64,000 nucleotides of DNA. It comes from Actinomycetota bacterium (GTDB lineage Bacteria > Actinomycetota > Actinomycetes > S36-B12 > UBA10799). Of this stretch, positions 35,685 to 43,077 are shown piece by piece. The DNA is taken from assembly GCA_020637055.1 (NCBI GenBank), contig JACJWR010000002.1, positions 620,001 through 684,000 on the forward strand, given 5' to 3'. Every line of letters begins with the position of its first letter. Within the stretch, counting starts at the first letter, position 1. A program made the translations under genes and the position numbers. The notes beneath the pieces were generated by a model, which was given only the letters and a program-made list of their open reading frames with translations, had not been told where the DNA came from and made no database searches.

Positions 35685-36800
35685 TCAACCGGCCAACGCT
35701 TCAGTCCGGTCATCCCGCAGTTCCGCCAGCGAGAAAGTGGCCAGAACGTCGGCCCAGGTCGCAGGAGGCATACCGGAGACGCAGGCGGCACCGATCAATG
35801 CCGCCAGCCGATTCGCCGGGTCGGCCCGCAGCGCATGGTCGGCGGCGATACGGGCGAACGCTCCGTCGCCGCCCTGCCAGGCGACGGCCGCAAGTGTTGC
35901 GGCCGCCGGCGCGGCATCCGGGCCGGTGACCCTGGCGGCGAGGCCGCACAGCCAACTCCTCGCCCGAGCCAGTCGTTCCCGGCGACAGCGAGGCGACGGC
36001 TCGACGAAAAGCCGGTACATCACCGGCTCCCTGACCCGCGCATCCGCCAAGGCCAGCGCCCACGCCGCGGCGTCGGCCGACGCAGGGGCCACGGGCGGAT
36101 CGCTCGCCATCCCAGCGACCACCGCCTCCTCCATCGCACGACGCCACCGCGCCGCCCCGGCAGACGTCTTGCACGCGCTACGCCTATTCCGCCGTGCTGC
36201 GTCGAGGTCGGCCTGGGAGACCACGTCATCGACCCCGGCGGACAACCAAGACTCGAGGACCCCGCGGTCGGCGGCGAATCCGACGCCGGAGGAGACCATC
36301 TCGAACGCCACGCCCAGGGCCTCACTCTGATCGATTACCTCTCCAGCAGCGGACACCGGCGCGTCGGAGGTGGGGTACGACCAGATGCGATCAGCAGTTG
36401 TGGCGAGCACCTCCCCGATGGCGATGCCGCGTTCCCGCAGGATCTCGAGCAGCCCCATGACCACAGCCGATCCGGGCAGTTCGGCGGCGTCCTCCGAGAA
36501 CACCAGCACGTGGGCTTGATCGAGGTCGACGCCGAAGCCGGCCGCCCGATCGAGTGACTCGGCCAGGTGGGCCAGCACCTGGTGGCGGTCGGCCGGCTTC
36601 GCATCGTCACCCAGCAGGTCGATCCGCAGCGTCACCGCCACCTGCCGGTCGGGCGGCCGGGTGAGGAAGACGACGACGACACTGTCGTGCGGTGTGAATC
36701 CGACCAGATATGGGGCACACGCCACCAGCCCGCTCGCGGAGCGGACTCTGATGGTGGGTGAGGCGGGACGACCGGGACGAGACGATGCTGTATCTGCCAT
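35685..36800 (-). CDS. DUF4192 family protein
   Basis: Actinobacterial DUF4192 protein of 371 residues. The family start is seen as RVRSASGLVACAPYLVGFTPHDSVVVVFL (a conserved DxVxxxPYLLGFxPxxSLV pattern). The C-terminal half is alanine-rich and helical, with repeated AWALALADARVREP and AAVAWQGGDGAFARIAADHALRADP, reminiscent of TPR-like helices. Its function is unknown. The ATG at 36800 has GGAGG about 9 nt upstream; a frame open to 36860 adds 20 residues but lacks a ribosome binding site. Confidence 0.83.
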   Translation of the reverse strand: MADTASSRPGRPASPTIRVRSASGLVACAPYLVGFTPHDSVVVVFLTRPPDRQVAVTLRIDLLGDDAKPADRHQVLAHLAESLDRAAGFGVDLDQAHVLVFSEDAAELPGSAVVMGLLEILRERGIAIGEVLATTADRIWSYPTSDAPVSAAGEVIDQSEALGVAFEMVSSGVGFAADRGVLESWLSAGVDDVVSQADLDAARRNRRSACKTSAGAARWRRAMEEAVVAGMASDPPVAPASADAAAWALALADARVREPVMYRLFVEPSPRCRRERLARARSWLCGLAARVTGPDAAPAAATLAAVAWQGGDGAFARIAADHALRADPANRLAALIGAACVSGMPPATWADVLATFSLAELRDDRTEALAG

Positions 36801-36861
36801 GCCCCCAGCCTCCGGGCGCACTGTCTGCCGCGAAAGTGCCTCGACGCAATCTGTGGACAAG

Positions 36862-37977
36862 CTAGGCGGCAGCGGGCGCCTTGCCCTTGCGAGCCTCCTG
36901 TACCCGCCAACCGAGCAGGGTGGCCAGACCGGTGATCGCCTGCGGGAACAGCTGGACCATCTGCCACACCAGGACCGCGGCCAGGATGTCCTCCTGGTTC
37001 ATCCCGAACGTGGCCAACATGGTGCCGAGCACCCCGGCCACAGTGCCCAAGCCGCCGGGGGTGATGGGGATCAGGGTTCCCAATCGGGAAATGGCAAAGG
37101 CTGCGAAGATCTCTGCGAACGTGATGCCGGAGGAATCCTGATCACCCGAGATCCCCCGGATTGCGACGAACAGGATCATGAACTGCATGAAGGACACGGC
37201 CAGGTTGGTGATCGTCAGCGAGATCCACTTCGCCTTGACCACATCGACGACCTCCTCCCGGAAATTGAGCACCGACGAGGTGAGATCCATCTGCCGATTG
37301 AGTTTGCGCAGCAGTGGGTCGCTGATCTTCTGACCCCAACCCGCGATCTTCCTGGCACTGGCCTCGCTGCGCAGGATCAGCCAGAAGACGATCACCATTG
37401 CGACCAACGCGATCGCTCCGATGATGCCGGCGTACACCCAAGCGCTCTCCAACTTCCCGGTGGGAACCAGCACCAGCACTCCGAGCACCGGCAGCAGGAA
37501 GGTCATGAAGAAACTCCACACGCTGGTGATGCCGATACCGGAGGTGGCGACCGCGGCCGACACCCGGTAGGAGGCCAACATCATGTATTGCAGCGCCAAG
37601 GCGAAAGCCCCGCCGGCCGGTACCAGGGCCGCCATCATCCATGAGGTCTGCCGGACCATGAACGCCGGTCGGTACTTCAGGCCCGGTATCGCCACCATGT
37701 AAGGGAAGACGTAGACGATGATGTTCACCACGGCCACCAGCGCCAACGATGCGATCGCCACCGGAGCCATCGCGGTGATCTTGCTCCAGGCGTCCGCGAA
37801 AGACCCGAACTGCTTCGACAGGGCCCAGAACACCAGCCCGATGACGATCAGGGTGACGATTGCCCCGATGATCGTCTTGCGCTTGTCCAGAGAGGCGTGG
37901 GGAACCCCGGCATCTGCACCCGCGGACTGGTCGTCCGCTACGGATGGATCCTTCGGGGCGTCTTCGGCGTCGCTCAC
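36862..37977 (-). CDS. Flippase-like/lysylphosphatidylglycerol synthase transmembrane domain protein (UPF0104)
   Basis: Polytopic membrane protein of 371 residues in the AglD/YbhN (LPG synthase TM) superfamily. After an acidic 35-residue cytoplasmic N-terminus there are about eight hydrophobic helices. Conserved motifs include LVPAGGAFALALQYMML and the C-terminal AISRLGTLIPITPGGLGTVAGVLG, with the PGGLG loop diagnostic of the family. Members move or modify lipid-linked substrates; the specific one is unknown. I place the start at GTG 37977, since the additional 41 residues of the longer frame show no conserved character and reach within the upp upstream region. Confidence 0.85.
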   Translation of the reverse strand: MSDAEDAPKDPSVADDQSAGADAGVPHASLDKRKTIIGAIVTLIVIGLVFWALSKQFGSFADAWSKITAMAPVAIASLALVAVVNIIVYVFPYMVAIPGLKYRPAFMVRQTSWMMAALVPAGGAFALALQYMMLASYRVSAAVATSGIGITSVWSFFMTFLLPVLGVLVLVPTGKLESAWVYAGIIGAIALVAMVIVFWLILRSEASARKIAGWGQKISDPLLRKLNRQMDLTSSVLNFREEVVDVVKAKWISLTITNLAVSFMQFMILFVAIRGISGDQDSSGITFAEIFAAFAISRLGTLIPITPGGLGTVAGVLGTMLATFGMNQEDILAAVLVWQMVQLFPQAITGLATLLGWRVQEARKGKAPAAA

Positions 37978-38076
37978 GGGTGCCAGCGTGTCACATCTGA
38001 AGGCCGCCCGTGGCAACCCCCGCCGGATTGCGGCGGTCGCGCAGCGCGTCTCCGCTGTGGGTGACAGACTCGTGCC

Positions 38077-38712
38077 GTGCGCCTCACCGTCGATCCTCAC
38101 CCGCTGTTGGCCGACCTGCTGTGCCGGATCCGGGATGTGAACACTCCACCCAGCACTTTCGCCGCGCTGGTGGATCGGGCGGCGACCCTCCTGCTGGTGC
38201 GGGCCACCGCGGACATACCGGTCGTTCCGGTCGACCTCCGCACGCCGCTCGCCGAGGCTCGCGGCGAACGGCTCGCCCAGGATCCCTTGCTCGTCCCGAT
38301 CCTGCGGGCCGGCCTGGGGATGCTCGCCGCCGCGAACCGGATGCTGCCCGAGTCAGCTGTCGCGTTCGTCGGCCTCCGCCGCGACGAACGAACTGCCGAA
38401 CCCAGTTGGTACCTCGATGCGCTGCCAGACTCACTGGCCGACACGCCGGTGCTGATCCTCGAGCCGATGATCGCCACGGGTGGAACCCTCGGCGATGTCA
38501 TCACCCGTATCAGCGAACTGGGGGCTCCGACCGTCACCGTGCTCTCCCTCATCTGCGCCCCCGAGGGAATCGAGGCGCTCAGGCGATCCACGGCCGGGCT
38601 CGCCTGCGAAGTTCACGTGATCGTCGCCGCATCCGACCCGGGACTGGACTCGAACAACTTCATCAGCCCGGGACTCGGGGACGCCGGCGACCGACTCTTC
38701 GGCGCCGGCTAA
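38077..38712 (+). CDS. upp: Uracil phosphoribosyltransferase
   Basis: Pyrimidine salvage enzyme converting uracil and PRPP to UMP; 211 residues, normal length. The PRPP-binding loop is LEPMIATGGTLGD (about residues 126-138), in which the usual DPM is EPM, and the uracil-binding C-terminus is GLDSNNFISPGLGDAGDRLFG (about 188-208). VPILRAGLGML is also typical. The Asp-to-Glu change is conservative and the enzyme is probably active. GTG start with CAGACT 6 nt upstream. It is divergent from the flippase-like gene and convergent with the tandem Usp gene. Confidence 0.93.
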   Translation: MRLTVDPHPLLADLLCRIRDVNTPPSTFAALVDRAATLLLVRATADIPVVPVDLRTPLAEARGERLAQDPLLVPILRAGLGMLAAANRMLPESAVAFVGLRRDERTAEPSWYLDALPDSLADTPVLILEPMIATGGTLGDVITRISELGAPTVTVLSLICAPEGIEALRRSTAGLACEVHVIVAASDPGLDSNNFISPGLGDAGDRLFGAG

Positions 38713-38739
38713 TCTCACCGCCGATCCGATGCCGACGCG

Positions 38740-39549
38740 TCAATTGGTGCCGGCATTCGCCAAGAGCATCGAGGCGCGCGCATAGCGGGTGACCGCGCTG
38801 GCCGTCGAACCGATCCGCAACGACTGCCACGTCGATTGCCCCCGCGTTCCCATCACGATCAGGTCGGCCTCCCGATCCTTCGCGAGGTCGAGCACCACAT
38901 CGCGCACGTTGAAGAACAGCTGCAGCGGATCGGGCATGATCTCGATGACGTCCACGCTCTCCGCGCCGGCCGCCTCGAACAACTCCACCGTGCGGGCAAC
39001 GTCGTGGGGCACCGGGACGCTGCTGCTACCGACTGTGAGGACCACGACGTCGGCGCCCTTGGCGAAGGGCATGGCGGCACAGGTACGTGCCGCCAGCCAG
39101 GCATGCGCCGACCCGTCGATGCACACCAGGATGCGCTTGACCGGCCGCCCCGAGCGCGCCAGCAGCAAGGGAGCCGGCGGGCATTGCAGCAGCCACTCGG
39201 CCACACTGCCAAGCCGCAGCGCCTTGAAGAAGCCACGCCCGCGAGGTCCGACGACGATAAGCGTGGCGTCGTCCCGTTTCCCCAACACGGCGCGAGGATC
39301 CGCCCGCGCGGTCAGGTGCACGACCTCGGCGTCGGCCGCGAAGTATTCCCTCGGGGACTCCGGGGTCCATTCGTGCGGCGTGGCCTCTTCCTGGCTCGGC
39401 ACCGGACCGCCCACGAAGGGCTCCACCGCCACCACCTCGAGGCGCCACCCGGGCCAGGACTGCTCGTTGACCCATAGCCACGCCACGTCCGCACCTTGCG
39501 ACCCGTCGTCTCCGAACACAAGGACAGGTGCTTCACCGTTGTTCGCCAT
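38740..39549 (-). CDS. Universal stress protein with two tandem domains
   Basis: Protein of 269 residues consisting of two Usp domains: residues 1-135 end with VVGPRGRGFFKALRLGSVAEWLL and residues 138-269 start with RILVCIDGSAHAWLAARTC and end with VMGTRGQSTWQSLRIGSTASAV. Both contain G-x2-G-x9-G-S type ATP-binding patterns. Such tandem proteins accumulate under hypoxia or nutrient stress in actinobacteria. An AAGGCT hexamer lies 6 nt before the ATG. It is a separate unit from the single-domain Usp at 33280. Confidence 0.9.
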   Translation of the reverse strand: MANNGEAPVLVFGDDGSQGADVAWLWVNEQSWPGWRLEVVAVEPFVGGPVPSQEEATPHEWTPESPREYFAADAEVVHLTARADPRAVLGKRDDATLIVVGPRGRGFFKALRLGSVAEWLLQCPPAPLLLARSGRPVKRILVCIDGSAHAWLAARTCAAMPFAKGADVVVLTVGSSSVPVPHDVARTVELFEAAGAESVDVIEIMPDPLQLFFNVRDVVLDLAKDREADLIVMGTRGQSTWQSLRIGSTASAVTRYARASMLLANAGTN

Positions 39550-39625
39550 GACTCCAGCCTTGCGCGCCGCCCAGCCACGGTCAAGGTTCCTTACTGCCGC
39601 AGTGGAACTGAGCAGGGCGAAGCCC

Positions 39626-39631
39626 TAGCCT
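39626..39631 (+). promoter_or_regulatory. -10 hexamer TAGCCT for the PemK-like gene
   Basis: TAGCCT ends 8 nt before ATG 39640 in the 90-bp space between divergent genes. GGAG lies within those 8 nt but is too close for a normal leader. Confidence 0.5.
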
Positions 39632-39639
39632 GACGGAGC

Positions 39640-40065
39640 ATGAGCACAGACCCGAACGCCGATCCGCGGCCGGCCCGAGGCGGCGCCTACGACTATCGAG
39701 GATCCTTCACCGTCGTGTACGCACCGGAGATCGACCACGAACCGGATCCCGGTGAGATCGTCTGGGCTTGGGTGCCGTACGAGGAGGACCCAGAGCAGGG
39801 CAAGGACCGCCCGGTTGTGGTGCTCGGTTCGGCCGACGATCGCAGCCCGGATTTTGCGGTACTGATGGTCTCCAGCCGCGATCGCAGCCGGGATCGTGAT
39901 TGGGTCGGAATCGGAGCGGGCAGCTGGGATCGGGAGAACCGCCCCAGCTTCGTCCGACTCGATCGGTTGCTGGCCGTCTCTGCGACGGCCGTGCGGCGCG
40001 AGGGAGCGGCGATGACCCGGGCGCAGTTCGAGCTGGTGGTCCAAGGTCTGCGCAGCCAGCGCTAG
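39640..40065 (+). CDS. PemK/MazF-fold protein
   Basis: Protein of 141 residues. Residues about 36-140 match the MazF/PemK toxin fold: DPGEIVWAWVPYEEDPEQGK followed by DRPVVVLG, where the GxIVW and RPVVVL strands and the Glu/Gln before KDRP are typical. MazF-like toxins are ribonucleases that cut mRNA, but no antitoxin gene is adjacent, and this architecture with a proline-rich N-terminus is found as a solitary gene in actinobacteria. It may thus be a domesticated nucleic-acid-binding protein. Its TAG stop overlaps the convergent aquaporin stop in CTAG. Confidence 0.75.
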   Translation: MSTDPNADPRPARGGAYDYRGSFTVVYAPEIDHEPDPGEIVWAWVPYEEDPEQGKDRPVVVLGSADDRSPDFAVLMVSSRDRSRDRDWVGIGAGSWDRENRPSFVRLDRLLAVSATAVRREGAAMTRAQFELVVQGLRSQR

Positions 40066-40955
40066 GCCTGTCCGGACGTCTCCCGAGCGACCTCGACATC
40101 CAACGCACCTTGAGCTGCGAGCGACCCGGTGAGTCCACCGCCCGGGCCACGCAGCAGGTAGGCCAACAGCACGGCGCACGCGGCACCGAGCAGCGGACCG
40201 GCCACGTACACCCAGTAGGAGGTGAGGTCGCCTCCCACGAGGTTCGGGCCGAAGGTTCGGGCCGGATTCATGGACGCACCCGATAGCGGCGCCGCCCACA
40301 GACCGGCCAGCGCGATGTAGGCACCAACTCCGATCGCGGCGATGATCCCGATGTTCTGCGCTCCGGACGAGGTCCCCAGGATCACGCTCATCAGGCCGAA
40401 GGTGAGGATGGCTTCGGTGGCGAAGGCCGCCACCGCCGACGTGGACTCACCGGGATACGAGCCGCCGTAGCTCGCCGAGACTCCCACGATGACCTGCAGC
40501 ACCCAGGCGGCCGCGATCGCCGCCAGCAGTTGGATGAGGATGTATCCGGGCACCCGCGCCCAGGGGAAGTCCCGACGCAACGCGAAGCCGAGGGTGACGG
40601 CCGGGTTGAGGTGAGCCCCGGAAACCTTGCCCATGAACATGATGATGGCCATCACCATCATCCCCGGCGCGACCACGGCCGCCGCCAGCGTCACCGTGTT
40701 CGGATACGCCTTACCCACCATGGGCGCGCCGGCCGCGACCAGAACCAGGAAGAACGTGCCCACGAACTCAGATATCAGCCGGCGCCACTCCTGGCGGGGA
40801 TCCCGGAAGTCGTCGATCCGCTTGAGGACTAAGTCCTCCATGGCGCGCAGATAGGCGGTTTCGGCACCCTCCGGGCTGAGCGTGTCGGATCGGGTCGACA
40901 CCTTCGGATCGGGAGCGGCCCCGGTCTTCTCGGGGTTGGCCTCGGACTCTGTCAC
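40062..40955 (-). CDS. Aquaporin / glycerol facilitator (MIP family)
   Basis: Membrane channel of 297 residues with six helices and two NPA half-helices: SGAHLNPAV with NPA at 117-119 and SGASMNPARTFGP with NPA at 230-232. The arginine after the second NPA belongs to the selectivity filter. An unusually long cytoplasmic N-terminus of about 60 residues contains Arg/Asp-rich DFRDPRQEWRRL. The narrow sequence pattern (MNPARTFGP) is closer to water-type aquaporins than to GlpF, which carries a D after NPAR. The start is GTG 40955, with TAGCAT 7 nt upstream, rather than the 21-residue longer frame. Confidence 0.92.
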   Translation of the reverse strand: MTESEANPEKTGAAPDPKVSTRSDTLSPEGAETAYLRAMEDLVLKRIDDFRDPRQEWRRLISEFVGTFFLVLVAAGAPMVGKAYPNTVTLAAAVVAPGMMVMAIIMFMGKVSGAHLNPAVTLGFALRRDFPWARVPGYILIQLLAAIAAAWVLQVIVGVSASYGGSYPGESTSAVAAFATEAILTFGLMSVILGTSSGAQNIGIIAAIGVGAYIALAGLWAAPLSGASMNPARTFGPNLVGGDLTSYWVYVAGPLLGAACAVLLAYLLRGPGGGLTGSLAAQGALDVEVARETSGQA

Positions 40956-40962
40956 GGCACAG

Positions 40963-40968
40963 ATGCTA
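40963..40968 (-). promoter_or_regulatory. -10 hexamer TAGCAT for the aquaporin gene
   Basis: On the minus strand TAGCAT is followed by 7 nt and the GTG at 40955, which sets the start of the aquaporin gene. Confidence 0.55.
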
Positions 40969-41028
40969 GTGGCACCGCCCTCGTCCCCGGGTGCGGGAAA
41001 GGCCGACGCGACCGCCAACCGGATGGTG

Positions 41029-41967
41029 CTACTTGGCCGGCGGCGAATACCGCAGCCACGAGGCGACGAACAGGGACAGCGCGATCATCAGCCCCATCAG
41101 CACCCACAGGAAGACGAGGAAGTCCAACCAGACACCGATGGGCGGGGCCCCAGGAAAGTTGGTACGCAGCGGCACCATCGCGAACAGCAGTGCTGCGAAC
41201 CAACTCGCCATCGTCGCCTCGATCCGGCGTCGCCGAGTCGCCACCGTGCGGGCCACCACCAACGCCAACCCGGTCAGCACCACCATGGCGGTGAGTAGCA
41301 GCACCACGATCGCCATCGTCGAGCCGCTGCGCGATACCTCCACCTGGGCGACTGCGAACCGACCGCTGAGGATGTCCGCGCGCACGTTCTGCGGAACGTC
41401 CCACTCATCGAGGTCGGCGTCCAGACTCGTGGTGGGTTCCACCCGCCACCCGGGGAATTTTCCCCAGACCACCAGGTCGCTGGGCACAAGACGCTCCGTG
41501 CCGGAGGAATCGGTCGCCGTCACCGTCGACACCACCGCGAGCCGGTAGGAGTCGAGCGGATACATCTCGAAGGTTCCATCGGTCGCCGGAACGTCGATCT
41601 CCGTGCTCAAGGCCCTCGCCCCGGCTTCGAAGGTGAGTGACTTCGGGATGGAAAGCAGGTTGACCGTGACCTCGTCGCGGAGGGCACCGTTGCGCAGCAG
41701 GTCCATCGGCGGCTCGATCAGCACATTGAGCCGAATCCTGTCTTCGATCGGGACCACTGCGACCGGCGTCAGGTTGACGATCACCCGATCCGGATCATCC
41801 ACCACGGGCGGGTCCGGCCTGGTGGTGCTCGCCCCGTAGATCGCATTCACACCCAGATACACGACGAGGAACACGACCCCGGAGATCCACCAGGGAGTCA
41901 GATGCAGGCGTCGGAGCCTGCCGGGCGCGTCCTGGCTGTCATCGCCCTGGTCGTCCGGGGTGGGCAT
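41029..41967 (-). CDS. DUF4436 membrane protein
   Basis: Protein of 312 residues in the actinobacterial DUF4436 family. One N-terminal helix (about residues 25-47, WWISGVVFLVVYLGVNAIYG) anchors an external beta-rich domain of about 150 residues. This domain contains RIRLNVLIEPPMDLL and FEMYPLDSYR, and three helices follow in the C-terminal third (MAIVVLLLTAMVVLTGLALV, FAALLFAMVPLR and FLVFLWVLMGLMIALSLFV). The function is unknown. ATG 41967 has TAGGTT exactly 6 nt upstream; a GTG two codons earlier would lie within that spacer. Confidence 0.85.
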   Translation of the reverse strand: MPTPDDQGDDSQDAPGRLRRLHLTPWWISGVVFLVVYLGVNAIYGASTTRPDPPVVDDPDRVIVNLTPVAVVPIEDRIRLNVLIEPPMDLLRNGALRDEVTVNLLSIPKSLTFEAGARALSTEIDVPATDGTFEMYPLDSYRLAVVSTVTATDSSGTERLVPSDLVVWGKFPGWRVEPTTSLDADLDEWDVPQNVRADILSGRFAVAQVEVSRSGSTMAIVVLLLTAMVVLTGLALVVARTVATRRRRIEATMASWFAALLFAMVPLRTNFPGAPPIGVWLDFLVFLWVLMGLMIALSLFVASWLRYSPPAK

Positions 41968-41973
41968 GGCCAC

Positions 41974-41979
41974 AACCTA
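41974..41979 (-). promoter_or_regulatory. Leaderless-type -10 hexamer TAGGTT for the DUF4436 gene
   Basis: On the minus strand TAGGTT is followed by 6 nt and the ATG at 41967. The divergent gene at 42014 has CACGAT (42002-42007) 6 nt before its ATG. Confidence 0.6.
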
Positions 41980-42013
41980 CCGCTGACCGGCGCAGGCGTG
42001 GCACGATCCCAGA

Positions 42014-43042
42014 ATGGCGAGTGGCGGCTCGAGCGAATCGTGGGCGGTGACGTTGCGTGGACGCCCTCTCGCCGAGATCTCGGTGCGACTGATCGATGCC
42101 GAGACCAGCCGGACACGCGCCACCGGACTCACCGATCTGGAGGGTCGACTGTGGGTCCGCCACCCCGATCGCGGCGTCGCTGTTAGCTTGTGCGCGGCGA
42201 ACCGGACCGTCAGCATCCACCGGCGCGCCGGTGGGCCGGTCGTCTGCACACCGCCGATGTCGCTGCCGCCGGATGGAACTCTCGAACTCGCCGACACCCC
42301 CCACTGCGCCGAACTTGCCATCGCCGCCGAGTGTTCGACGGTGATGCGCCGCACCTTCGACACTCTGGCACCCGGACTCGGCGGTGCGGCACGGCCCCCG
42401 ACGCGGGTGGTGGTGCCGGACAAGTCGCCGGCTCGCCTGGCTTTCGTCGCACCCGTCTCTTGGCCTGACGGACGTCCGGAACTGCGCCTGCAGCGAACCG
42501 ACGCACCTTCCGGCGAGTGGCCACGCGCGGGGGTGATCGCCCACGAATTGGCCCACGCCGTGCACTTCCGGACGATGCCGCTGCGCACCCGTCTCAACAT
42601 TGCAGCCAGGTACTCCGCCTGGTTGGCGTCGAAGGTGGCGACCGGCGAGGCTCCGACTCACGCTCCGGCCATCGCGACTACTCCGCTGGTGGCGTGGTTG
42701 GAGGCCTTCGGCATGCTGGGTGAACGATTCGACGCCTACGCCCGCGCGCTGGGTTCGCGGGTGTCGGCCGCGGAGTTGGGTCCCGGATTCGTCGACGAAG
42801 AATTGTCCGGTGGACCTCGACTCTCCCGTCAGACCCCCGGGTATTGGCCCATCGACACCATCCGACCGATCGGTCACGGCCGCATCGATTTGGGCGTCGA
42901 GGGCCACGTCTACGCTTCGGTGTTCGTCCACCGGGGCGCAGAGGTAGGGCTGCAACGAGCCGTTGCCGACTACCTCGGCAGCGGCGCTGCCGGGGTTACC
43001 AGTTACGAGCAGTTCCGTACCTACCTCGCCGCCGTCGCGTGA
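42014..43042 (+). CDS. Putative zinc metallopeptidase with HELAH motif and N-terminal beta-sandwich domain
   Basis: I do not recognise a named family. The 342-residue protein has an N-terminal segment (residues 12-55: GRPLAEISVRLIDAETSRTR, then TGLTDLEGRLWV) resembling carboxypeptidase-regulatory-like or transthyretin-like beta-sandwich domains. A classical zincin motif follows, H177-E178-L-A-H181, in GVIAHELAHAVHF. Glutamates E230 and E237 (VAWLEAFGMLGERFDAY), about 50 residues later, are candidates for the third zinc ligand, as in gluzincins. No signal peptide or membrane segment is seen, so it is probably cytoplasmic. Substrate and role are unknown. It is divergent from DUF4436 and 35 bp upstream of ppc. 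Confidence 0.7.
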   Translation: MASGGSSESWAVTLRGRPLAEISVRLIDAETSRTRATGLTDLEGRLWVRHPDRGVAVSLCAANRTVSIHRRAGGPVVCTPPMSLPPDGTLELADTPHCAELAIAAECSTVMRRTFDTLAPGLGGAARPPTRVVVPDKSPARLAFVAPVSWPDGRPELRLQRTDAPSGEWPRAGVIAHELAHAVHFRTMPLRTRLNIAARYSAWLASKVATGEAPTHAPAIATTPLVAWLEAFGMLGERFDAYARALGSRVSAAELGPGFVDEELSGGPRLSRQTPGYWPIDTIRPIGHGRIDLGVEGHVYASVFVHRGAEVGLQRAVADYLGSGAAGVTSYEQFRTYLAAVA

Positions 43043-43065
43043 TCGACGGAGGGTGCGCATTGCCC

Positions 43066-43071
43066 TAGCCT
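43066..43071 (+). promoter_or_regulatory. Leaderless-type -10 hexamer TAGCCT for ppc
   Basis: TAGCCT ends exactly 6 nt before the GTG start of ppc at 43078. Confidence 0.6.
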
Positions 43072-43077
43072 TGGCGT

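Noticed and set aside
39640..40955. A toxin-antitoxin locus formed by the PemK-like gene and a partner
   Set aside because: The only neighbours are a tandem Usp and an aquaporin; no antitoxin-sized frame with its own signals is present on either side.
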